A DNA stretch of 64,000 bases from Acetobacteraceae bacterium (lineage in GTDB: Bacteria > Pseudomonadota > Alphaproteobacteria > Acetobacterales > Acetobacteraceae), in contig CP039460.1 in NCBI GenBank assembly GCA_004843345.1, positions 1,042,921-1,106,920 on the forward strand. The letters run 5' to 3'. The notes under the pieces are model-generated. The model searched no databases. It saw only the letters and a list, made by a program, of their open reading frames with translations, and had not been told where the DNA came from. Positions 53,968-61,713 of this stretch are shown one piece after another. The first letter of the stretch is position 1, and every line of letters starts with the position of its first letter. Position numbers and translations under genes: made by a program.

Positions 53968-56124
53968 ATGACAGAACTTCATGCGCCAAAAGCCCGTAAG
54001 GAAGAAAATAAAATCACCCAGCTGGGTCGGGTAAGAAATGATCCTTATGCCTGGATGAAAGATGAAAACTGGCAGTCGCTTTTAACCGATCCTTCAAAAG
54101 TTCGTCCTGATATTAAAAAACATCTTGAAGCAGAGAATGCTTATACAAAAGAAGTTTTGAAAGGAACTGATGATCTTCAAAAGGTGCTTTTTGAAGAGAT
54201 GAAAAAACGTTTGCCACCGAAAGAAAATGCGGTTCCCCGTCCAGATGGGGAAATGTACGCTTATAGTGCCCGTTTTGAAGAAGGGGCACAGCATCCCCTG
54301 CATGTCCGTTACCGTTTGGGGACGGGCAGTGATCCGCTTGAAAATTTGGGTGAGGAGGAAATTCTTCTTGATGAGGCAAAAGAGGCGGAGGGGAAAGCTT
54401 TCTACCATGCTGTGGGGTTTTGCCATTCAGAAGATCACCGCCTGTATGCATGGGCAGAAGATACACAGGGATCGGAAGTTTATCAGATTAAAGTAAGAGA
54501 GATCGCAACAGGCAATTTTATTGGAAAACCTGTGGCTGGAAGTACAGGGGATTTCCTTTTAACGCCTGATAATCAGTGGATTTTCTGGATTTGGCGAGAT
54601 GAAAATGGCCGTCCTCGGAAATTATTCCGCCGTAAGCTCGGTGAAGAAAAAGATATTTTAGTGTTTGAGGAAGAGGATCAGGGCTTTTTTCTTCATCTTT
54701 CCATTACGTCCTCTAAGCGTTTTATTAAATTAGGACGTGGTGACCATGAGAGTTCTGAAACGCTTTTGATTAAGGCAGATGCGCCAGAAAGTGAGCCATT
54801 TTCGGCAGCGCCATTGATTCGAAATGAGCGCTATGAGATTTTTGACTGGCAAAATCGTTTTCTGATTTTGACTAATCGGGATGAGGCGGTCGATTTTCAG
54901 ATTTTGCAGTCTAAAAACCACCAAACAGGCAGGGAATCTTGGGAAGAATTTTTACCGCATTGCGCTGGGCACTTTTTGTTGGGCTTGAATGTTGCGCAGG
55001 ACTGGATTGTCTGGGCAGAGCGTTTTCAGGGAAATCCAACCTTGCGCTTTATTTCGTTTGAGGATGCAAAATTAGGCAAAGATATTCGGGAAAAGTCCAA
55101 AGAAATTGCGATTAAAGACCCTGCATATGATTTAAGTTCTTTAGGATTCCTAGGCTTTAAATCTTCGATTATCCGCTATATCTGGCAGTCCCCTTCAACG
55201 CCTCCGCACTGGGTGGATGAAAATATTGCAACAGGGGAGAAGAAACTCCGTAAAATTTGGGAATCTCCTGTTAAATTTGACCCTGTTTTGTATGAGACGA
55301 AACGTCTTTATGTCAAAGCCAGCGATGGAGAAGAAGTGCCTGTGACGCTTTTGATGCGTCAGGGAACGAAACAAGACGGAAAAACACCGCTCCTCCTTTA
55401 TGGTTATGGTTCTTACGGCATTTCCATGGATGCGGATTTTGTGCCCAATATTTACAGCCTTATCAATCGAGGGTGGATTTTTGCGGTTGCTCATGTTCGG
55501 GGCGGTACAGAAAAGGGCTGGAATTGGTTTTTGGAAGGCCGTAAGGAAAAGAAAACCAATACATTTACCGATTTTGTCGCTGTCGCACGTTATTTGATTG
55601 CTGAAAAATACAGTTCTGCGGAGCGTATGGTTGCGCAGGGCGGTTCTGCTGGCGGTATGTTAATGGGGGCTGTGGCAAATCTTGCACCAGAGCTTTTTGC
55701 CGGTATTGTGGCGCAAGTGCCTTTTGTCGATGTGCTGAATACGATGTCAGATATTGATCTGCCTCTGACGCCTCCAGAATGGCCAGAATGGGGGAATCCG
55801 CTTAAAAATGAGGTGGATTATGATTTAATCGCTTCTTATTCGCCGTATGATAATATCCGCCCTGTGGATTATCCTGCAATTTTAGCGATGGGCGGACTGT
55901 CTGACCCGAGGGTGACATATTGGGAACCTGCAAAATGGATCGCTCGTTTGCGGGATGAAGCAAAATCGGGGGCATTTCTTTGCCGTATCAATATGGAATC
56001 AGGCCATAAAGGCTCTTCAGGCCGTTTTGACAGGTTGCACGAAGTGGCATTGGTTCAGGCCTTTGCCATTTGGGCCGTGGAGCAGAAAACAGGTGAAAAG
56101 CTCAATCTTGAGGCAATTGCTTAA
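53968..56124 (+). CDS. ptrB: Oligopeptidase B-like S9A serine peptidase
   Basis: A 718-residue prolyl-oligopeptidase-family enzyme. The N-terminal beta-propeller (about residues 70-420) shows D-P-Y-A-W-M at residue 25. The alpha/beta hydrolase domain carries the Ser nucleophile in G-G-S-A-G-G-M near 560, with Asp in G-L-S-D-P-R-V and the His in E-S-G-H-K-G-S-S-G-R-F near 677. Oligopeptidase B cuts short peptides after basic residues. There is no signal peptide, so it is cytoplasmic. The next gene starts nine bases after its stop. Confidence 0.85.
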   Translation: MTELHAPKARKEENKITQLGRVRNDPYAWMKDENWQSLLTDPSKVRPDIKKHLEAENAYTKEVLKGTDDLQKVLFEEMKKRLPPKENAVPRPDGEMYAYSARFEEGAQHPLHVRYRLGTGSDPLENLGEEEILLDEAKEAEGKAFYHAVGFCHSEDHRLYAWAEDTQGSEVYQIKVREIATGNFIGKPVAGSTGDFLLTPDNQWIFWIWRDENGRPRKLFRRKLGEEKDILVFEEEDQGFFLHLSITSSKRFIKLGRGDHESSETLLIKADAPESEPFSAAPLIRNERYEIFDWQNRFLILTNRDEAVDFQILQSKNHQTGRESWEEFLPHCAGHFLLGLNVAQDWIVWAERFQGNPTLRFISFEDAKLGKDIREKSKEIAIKDPAYDLSSLGFLGFKSSIIRYIWQSPSTPPHWVDENIATGEKKLRKIWESPVKFDPVLYETKRLYVKASDGEEVPVTLLMRQGTKQDGKTPLLLYGYGSYGISMDADFVPNIYSLINRGWIFAVAHVRGGTEKGWNWFLEGRKEKKTNTFTDFVAVARYLIAEKYSSAERMVAQGGSAGGMLMGAVANLAPELFAGIVAQVPFVDVLNTMSDIDLPLTPPEWPEWGNPLKNEVDYDLIASYSPYDNIRPVDYPAILAMGGLSDPRVTYWEPAKWIARLRDEAKSGAFLCRINMESGHKGSSGRFDRLHEVALVQAFAIWAVEQKTGEKLNLEAIA

Positions 56125-56133
56125 GGCTTAGGA

Positions 56134-56781
56134 ATGGCCAAAAAGCCAAAACATAAAGAAGAAGCTGAGACATTAGGGGCGGGGGAGAAATTTGTTCTTT
56201 CCGCCCCTTGTGAAGCTATTTTAGAGATAAAAAAAAGCCTTTTTCTCGCTTATGCCGCCCCTGTGGTGGATGAGGCTTTTGCGATGGCTTTTTTTGAAGC
56301 GCACGCCAAAGAAGATGCTTCTCATAATTGCTGGGCTTTTCGGGCTGGAGGCGCTGTGCGTGCTTTTGACGCTGGAGAGCCGGGCGGAACTGCGGGCAGA
56401 CCTATTCTTTCTGTGATTGAGGGAAGAGATTTAGAAGATATTGCGGTTCTGGTGATTCGCTATTTTGGGGGCATAAAGCTTGGGGCTGGCGGTCTGGTCA
56501 GGGCCTATTCAGGAGCAGCGGCAGCCTGTTTGAATGAGGGGGTGTATGAGATTTTCATTCCGATGCAAAAGGCCTCTTTGACTTGTCCCTTTGATCTGTT
56601 TGATTTCTTTTCTGCAAGTCTGGAAAAATGGGGCGGTAAAATTGAAAATAGAGAATTTGGCGGACAAGGGGTTCGCTTAGACGTGACCCTTCCCATAAAA
56701 ATTTTTGAAGAAGCGCAAGCTTGGCTTTCCGACCACTCACGGGGACAGGTGAGGTTTGAAACGGAAAAAGAAGAAATTTAG
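56134..56781 (+). CDS. YigZ/IMPACT family protein
   Basis: A 215-residue protein of the YigZ family. Diagnostic segments are A-S-H-N-C-W-A-F-R near residue 57, D-A-G-E-P-G-G-T-A-G-R-P near 73, and V-I-R-Y-F-G-G-I-K-L-G-A-G-G-L near 107. The C-terminal domain is of the DUF1949 type. The family is linked to ribosome function and translation control in eukaryotes; the bacterial role is unclear. It lies directly downstream of the peptidase gene. Confidence 0.88.
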   Translation: MAKKPKHKEEAETLGAGEKFVLSAPCEAILEIKKSLFLAYAAPVVDEAFAMAFFEAHAKEDASHNCWAFRAGGAVRAFDAGEPGGTAGRPILSVIEGRDLEDIAVLVIRYFGGIKLGAGGLVRAYSGAAAACLNEGVYEIFIPMQKASLTCPFDLFDFFSASLEKWGGKIENREFGGQGVRLDVTLPIKIFEEAQAWLSDHSRGQVRFETEKEEI

Positions 56782-56868
56782 GAATTGGGATTTTCTTTCT
56801 TTAAAAAATTAAGCGTATTTTTTTTGAATCTGTTATCATTGCAACACTTCTATCAGAGGGGATAATTT

Positions 56869-57471
56869 ATGCGGAATAAAAGCGTTAAACTCATTTCAGC
56901 ACTTTGCTCAGGATTTCTAGGCCTTTCTTTTTTATCGGTTTCGGCTGTTTCAGCACATGAAAAGAAGGACCCGGCTATTCAGCCTTCTGCGGATTGGATG
57001 CGCCAGGCAGAGGTGATGATTAGTGCAAATGCCGAAAATCCTGGCGCTTTAAACTTCACACCGATTGCTCCAGCGCAACGCCAATTTGCGATTGGGCGGA
57101 AATCATGGACAGGCTGGGTCGGCAATATTCAAGTTCAGCAAAAAGAATCTGTTTCAAAACCTGTTGTGAATTATGCCTGCCTGCTTTCGGTTGTTGAGAA
57201 ACCGCCTGCGAAGAAGATTTTTGCAAATTACCTCTCACCAGCCTCAAAGGATTCAATTTATACAATTGCTTCCAAGGCGTGGCTCAAACAGAAATATAAT
57301 AACGAAATCTGCGGCGATGATGGCAAGAAATGCATGTTTGACAACGACAAGCTGGCAGGGGCTATGAAGGCTGAAAATATGTCTGAAAACCCTGTGACTT
57401 TTGTTAAAGGAAAGACTCTTGCAGAGCCATTGACGTATGTTGCCTGCCAAGCTGGAACAATACGGCAATAG
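56869..57471 (+). CDS. Secreted protein of unknown function
   Basis: A 200-residue exported protein; I do not recognise the family. The signal peptide (hydrophobic run about residues 10-28) ends V-S-A-H. The mature part has four Cys (one in Y-A-C-L-L, two in E-I-C-G-D-D-G-K-K-C-M, one in Y-V-A-C-Q-A), possibly two disulfides. W-T-G-W-V-G-N-I-Q-V and K-P-V-V-N are distinctive. An AGAGGGG site precedes the ATG. Confidence 0.65.
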   Translation: MRNKSVKLISALCSGFLGLSFLSVSAVSAHEKKDPAIQPSADWMRQAEVMISANAENPGALNFTPIAPAQRQFAIGRKSWTGWVGNIQVQQKESVSKPVVNYACLLSVVEKPPAKKIFANYLSPASKDSIYTIASKAWLKQKYNNEICGDDGKKCMFDNDKLAGAMKAENMSENPVTFVKGKTLAEPLTYVACQAGTIRQ

Positions 57472-57527
57472 CTCCTGTATTTTAGGCTTTTATCTAGGGA
57501 AAAGTTTTTTAAAGAGAGACAGAAAGC

Positions 57528-58382
57528 ATGTTAGAAGAAAGACGGGTTGGCAGTGCCAGAGTGATCACTTTTTTAGATGGCATCAACCTCATTACCTCTG
57601 ATCTCATTCCGCAGGCAGATTGTGAGGCTGGGCATGAAATTTATGCGGAAAATGGTTTAAATCCTGAATTGCCGATTCCTTCTCCCATGCAGGCTTTTTT
57701 AATTGCAATGCCGAAAAAGGAAGGCGGAGATAGTTTCTATCTGGTGGATTCAGGCTGTGGGGGGCAGTTTGGTTCAGCCTTTGGAAAATCTTTTAAGAGT
57801 TTTATCCGAGCTGGCTATGATCCAAAATCTATCTCCCGTATTTTTTTGACGCATTTTCATCCTGATCATGTGGGGGGGCTGATTGATGACGAGGGAAGGG
57901 CACGTTATCCGAATGCTTTCTTGACGCTTTCACGCCTCGAATTTGCATTTTGGAATAATGAGTTTAACGCTTCGATGCATCCAGAGATGAAGCCTTATTT
58001 TAAACATGCGCAACGTGTTTTTAAGGCCTATGAAGACAAGGTTCAGCCAGCAGAATGGGGGGAGGAAGTCGTTAAAGGCATGACGCTTGTGAATTTGGAA
58101 GGGCACACGCCCGGCCATAGTGGGGTGCGCATCGAAAATGGCGGAGAAAGTCTTTTAATCTGGGGTGATATGGTTCATGCGGCGCAATTTCAATTGCCAC
58201 ATCCAGAGTGGTGCATCGGGTACGATATTGATCGGCAGGCTGCGTTAAAAACCCGTCTTTCAACGCTTAAATTTCTTTCAGAAAGCGAGACATTGGCAGC
58301 AGGTCCGCATGTTTTTGGGTCTGGAAAAATCCGGACAAATGGCAAGGGCGGCTATCAGATGGAAGAGGATTTGGACGTTTAA
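57528..58382 (+). CDS. Metallo-beta-lactamase-fold hydrolase
   Basis: A 284-residue MBL-fold protein. The metal-binding motif H-F-H-P-D-H near residue 112, the third His in E-G-H-T-P-G-H-S-G near 190, the Asp in W-G-D-M-V-H near 210, and a late His in G-P-H-V-F-G-S-G are all present, so two zinc ions are likely. No signal peptide is seen. Family members act on esters, lactones or thioesters; no more can be said. Its stop overlaps the convergent hydrolase by four bases. Confidence 0.82.
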   Translation: MLEERRVGSARVITFLDGINLITSDLIPQADCEAGHEIYAENGLNPELPIPSPMQAFLIAMPKKEGGDSFYLVDSGCGGQFGSAFGKSFKSFIRAGYDPKSISRIFLTHFHPDHVGGLIDDEGRARYPNAFLTLSRLEFAFWNNEFNASMHPEMKPYFKHAQRVFKAYEDKVQPAEWGEEVVKGMTLVNLEGHTPGHSGVRIENGGESLLIWGDMVHAAQFQLPHPEWCIGYDIDRQAALKTRLSTLKFLSESETLAAGPHVFGSGKIRTNGKGGYQMEEDLDV

Positions 58383-59185
58383 ATTTCTAAAAATTTTTCC
58401 ACTAAACGGACAAAGGCTTCAGGCTGTTCAGCATGAAGCCAGTGCCCAGATTCTTCGATAGTTTCAATGAGAAAATTTGGGAAAAGCCGAGAAATAACGG
58501 CCTCGCTGCTTGGGGTGAGATGATTCGATTTTCCACCACGCAAAAATAAAGTTGGTTTGTGAAAAGTTGAAAGGCTTTTGCCTGCGGGCCATTGTGTCAG
58601 ATTTTCAAAATCAAGCGCAATTTGCGCCATATTATTTTCCCAATAAGGGAAATTTCCCGGAACGAGATTTTGCGCCAACCACATGGAAATCATGGCGTTT
58701 TCGGCTTCGGAAACTTTTTCTAAAATAAAATCAGAGGCTGATTTGCGTGTCAGTAAGGCAGGAAATTCTAAGCGTGCCAATTTGACGGCCATTTGCTGAT
58801 AAGGAAGGCTAAAGGCAACAGGCGCAACGTCCGCAACAATCAGCGCTTTAAAAATCTGTTTCCATTCTGCCTGATGCCGGCTTTTTTCTAAAGCAGCGGA
58901 CATGGCAATTTTTCCACCCATAGAATGGCCTAACAGAATGATATTTTCTAATTTTAGGTGAAGGCAGGTTTCGATGACATCTTCCGCCATAGCCTGCATG
59001 TCCAAAGGGCCTGAATGCGCTTGCCCGTGATTGCGTAAATCAAAGGCTAAGCATTGGATTTTTTTAGAAAAAGCCCTGCCAATCTGTCCAAAATTTTTTC
59101 CCCTTCCAAAAACACCGTGCAGGAGAATGAGCGTTGGTTTTTGAGGGTTAATTTCAGTTTGAAAATCAATAATGGGCAGCAGCAT
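58379..59185 (-). CDS. Alpha/beta-fold hydrolase, YbfF-like
   Basis: A 268-residue alpha/beta hydrolase. The oxyanion-hole segment is L-L-H-G-V-F-G-R-G-K-N-F near residue 21, D-L-R-N-H-G near 49, the nucleophile elbow G-H-S-M-G-G near 87, an Asp/Glu-containing loop near 215 and the catalytic His in E-S-G-H-W-L-H-A-E-Q-P near 246. This pattern is that of YbfF-like thioesterases or esterases. The substrate is not known. Confidence 0.83.
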   Translation of the reverse strand: MLLPIIDFQTEINPQKPTLILLHGVFGRGKNFGQIGRAFSKKIQCLAFDLRNHGQAHSGPLDMQAMAEDVIETCLHLKLENIILLGHSMGGKIAMSAALEKSRHQAEWKQIFKALIVADVAPVAFSLPYQQMAVKLARLEFPALLTRKSASDFILEKVSEAENAMISMWLAQNLVPGNFPYWENNMAQIALDFENLTQWPAGKSLSTFHKPTLFLRGGKSNHLTPSSEAVISRLFPNFLIETIEESGHWLHAEQPEAFVRLVEKFLEI

Positions 59186-59315
59186 AGATTGGGAAGACTC
59201 TTCTTAAAAAGAATGAAGGGAGAATATTAGGTAAAAAGGATAAAGTGTAAAAGTTTGAGATGATTTTATACTTGTCCATATATATGAAATAAAGAAGATT
59301 GAAAAAAAGGAAAGA

Positions 59316-59337
59316 ACATGTTTCACGTGGAACATGT
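59316..59337. other. parS site (ParB-binding centromere), intergenic
   Basis: The 22-base near-palindrome ACATGTT-TCACGTGG-AACATGT contains the same 16-base TGTTTCACGTGGAACA core (59319-59334) as the site in radA. It lies in the 190-base gap between divergent genes, about 40 bases before the LysE-type gene. Confidence 0.85.
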
Positions 59338-59375
59338 CTTTTTGGAATAGGGAATTTGTAAAATAGGAGTTTGAT

Positions 59376-60020
59376 ATGTTTGCGTTGCTGGCAGGGTTAA
59401 TTCCTTTTACATTATTTAATTTTTTGGCCGTGGTCTCGCCAGGGTTAGATTTTATCTTTGTTTCCAGAACTGCTTTGATTTCTGGAAAGCGTGCAGGGGT
59501 GCAGGCGGCATTTGGTGTGTCTGTTGGCTGTATTTTCTGGGGATTGGCGGCTTTTTTTGGAATTCAGACCTTGTTTAAAATTTTGCCTGTTTTTTATGTG
59601 GCCTTGAAAGTCGTTGGCGGGCTGTATCTTGTTTATACGGGAATTCAAATGATACGGGGGAGCTTTAAAAAGCAGGAAGAAATTTTAGAGTTTGCGTTTC
59701 AGCCTGCCAAAAATCCCTTTATCCGTGCCTTGTTTTGTAACCTTGCCAATCCAAAAGTGCCTATTTTTGTGACGGCAATTTTTACAAGCTGTTTTCCGTC
59801 AAATACGCCTTTATGGGTAGGGTTATTGGCGGTACTGGTTATGTTTTTAACAGGCGTATTGTGGTTCTCAATTGTGTCTGTTTTTTTAAGCGCACCGAAA
59901 GTTGCAAAATGGTTTTTCCATAAACAAAGTTTGATTGATCGTATCGCAGGCAGTTTCTTTGCTGGCGTTGGCGGTTTCTTTATCTGGGAAGCGCTTCAAG
60001 AGGGCTTAAAGAAAAGCTAA
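59376..60020 (+). CDS. LysE/RhtB family translocator
   Basis: A 214-residue inner-membrane exporter with about six transmembrane helices. The family pattern appears in V-V-S-P-G-L-D-F-I-F-V near residue 19, G-V-S-V-G-C-I-F-W-G near 46 and N-L-A-N-P-K-V-P-I-F near 121. Proteins of this family export amino acids such as homoserine, threonine or lysine. TAGGAG lies before the ATG. The substrate is unknown. Confidence 0.85.
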   Translation: MFALLAGLIPFTLFNFLAVVSPGLDFIFVSRTALISGKRAGVQAAFGVSVGCIFWGLAAFFGIQTLFKILPVFYVALKVVGGLYLVYTGIQMIRGSFKKQEEILEFAFQPAKNPFIRALFCNLANPKVPIFVTAIFTSCFPSNTPLWVGLLAVLVMFLTGVLWFSIVSVFLSAPKVAKWFFHKQSLIDRIAGSFFAGVGGFFIWEALQEGLKKS

Positions 60021-60078
60021 GCAGGTGGTATAAGCAAGACGTTAGGTTTAATCTCTTTAAGACAGGATTTCATAAAAA

Positions 60079-60342
60079 ATGAGCGAGACAACACCGCCAG
60101 ACCGCCTTTCTATTTGGCCAGATTCCCCTTTTTTTGATGAGGGGACGTTAAATAAAAATCTTCGTCTGCGCTTTAATGGTAAAGAGCGTCATGACGCAGA
60201 AGAATATTGCATGTCCGAAGGCTGGATTCGTGTTTCAGCAGGCCGTAAATCCCTTGATCGTCGTGGCCGTCCCATGACGCTGAAGCTTACAGGAAAAGTC
60301 GAAGCTGTTTTTGATAAATTCCCAGATGAAGCGGAAGATTAG
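60079..60342 (+). CDS. DUF3297 family protein
   Basis: An 87-residue, soluble, acidic-ended protein. D-R-L-S-I, P-F-F-D and G-W-I-R-V-S-A-G-R-K-S-L-D-R-R-G are the conserved segments of DUF3297, found widely in Proteobacteria. Its function is unknown to me. It lies 58 bases after the LysE-type gene and ends before a clear terminator. Confidence 0.8.
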   Translation: MSETTPPDRLSIWPDSPFFDEGTLNKNLRLRFNGKERHDAEEYCMSEGWIRVSAGRKSLDRRGRPMTLKLTGKVEAVFDKFPDEAED

Positions 60343-60374
60343 GTTTAGAGACTTTTTATTTCGAAGTTTAGAAA

Positions 60375-60409
60375 GCGAGGTTCTTTTGACCTCGCCTTTG
60401 TTTTTTTTA
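60375..60409 (+). terminator. Intrinsic terminator after the DUF3297 gene
   Basis: GCGAGGT pairs with ACCTCGC around TCTTTTG, followed by CTTTG and eight T, 33 bases after the stop. Confidence 0.88.
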
Positions 60410-60474
60410 CTTAAAAATAAAAAGGTTTAGATATCTCTAATCTTGATGAATTGAGGTAGAGATACAGTACTTTT

Positions 60475-61620
60475 GATAAAATTAAGCAGCTTGTTGATGC
60501 GGGTGAGTCCGAAGATTTGTATATGGATTACAAGTCAATTACGACAAAAGACGAAGATGTTGTTTTCTCAAAAAGTGATGCTGAGATTTTGGGAAAAGCT
60601 CTCTCTGGATTTGCAAATACGATGGGCGGATTTATTCTTTGGGGAGTTCGGGAGGAAGGAAAGCCCAAAAAACCACAGTTTCAAAACGATATTTTTAAAA
60701 TAGAAGCGGCGGTAAAAAAATCAAAAAACTTTTGGACGAAAATACAGGGAGGGGCGTGCTGAGCCACCACCGATTAGTATAGAGCATTTTGTCCTTGATA
60801 ATGGGGATAAAAATTCTTATCAGGCTGTTGTTTTGACCTGTATTCCTAAGGGAAACTCTACTCCTCTTCGTTCTTTGAAGGATCAAAAATTTTATTTGCG
60901 ATCAGGTGAGTCTTTTATGAACGCACCTTAAATCCTGTTATTGCTGGAATGTTTGGAAAACGTCCTACGCCAGAAGTGGAGATAGATATTTGTTTTGATG
61001 GTTGGAGTTTAAAAAATCCGTTTTCTTCGGAGAGAGATTTTGGAGAGAGTTTTCAAAAATTCAAAGGTAGTGTTTTTATTAAAAATAGCGGTATTAGTAA
61101 ATTAAAAGAGCCTTATATTTCTGTTAACCTAATTAAATCTAATTGTTTACACTACGCACCGTTCGAAGAATATGCCTCAGAGTTTTATACATCTTCAAAT
61201 GGTATGATGGCTCCATTGCCGCCAGATTTGAAGTGGATTCCTAATGGTCGAACCGTCGAAAATTGGCGGATTTCTCCTGAGAAAGCTTATGATTCTGTTG
61301 TTCATATCGTGTCCCAAAATCCATGGGAGTCCGTTGTTTCTGGTGAAACGTTAGCTTGCACTTTTGGTTTGGAATTTGTGGATGAGAAAGTCAATGTGGA
61401 CGCTAAAGAAATAACTTTAAAAATTGTTGTTGGGGCAGATGATTTAGCTTCAATAGAATATGAAATTTGCTTTGATACCGTTTTTTTAAGAGAGTTTAAA
61501 AAAATTAGAAATGAGTTGTTAGATCTGAAAACAACTCTTTCTAATAGGACAGAGGAGATGTGTAACTTAAAAAGTAAACTGAGTGATTTAATCGCTTCTA
61601 AAAATCTCAAAAAGAATTAG
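60475..61620 (+). pseudogene. Decayed AlbA_2 (Schlafen-type) DNA-binding-domain protein
   Basis: Four frame segments combine into one protein. First F-D-K-I-K-Q-L-V-D-A-G-E-S-E-D-L and G-F-A-N-T-M-G-G-F-I-L-W-G-V, typical of AlbA_2 domains; next L-D-E-N-T-G-R-G-V-L-S; next P-P-P-I-S-I-E-H-F; finally S-F-Y-E-R-T-L-N-P and a 220-residue C-terminal region with a possible coiled coil. Each junction (near 60715, 60763 and 60915) is fixed by adding one base: A, C and T respectively. No start codon is visible for the first frame. The last segment is open from 60949 and could still be expressed. AlbA_2 proteins are putative regulators or defence-linked proteins; no partner gene is nearby. Confidence 0.75.
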
Positions 61621-61713
61621 TTTTTTGTCTTGAGGGTGTGGATATTGCAGAACGCCGATGCGCTTCTCATATAGGAGAGAGTAGCTTTATTAAGAAATCT
61701 TTAGGGGTCATGC

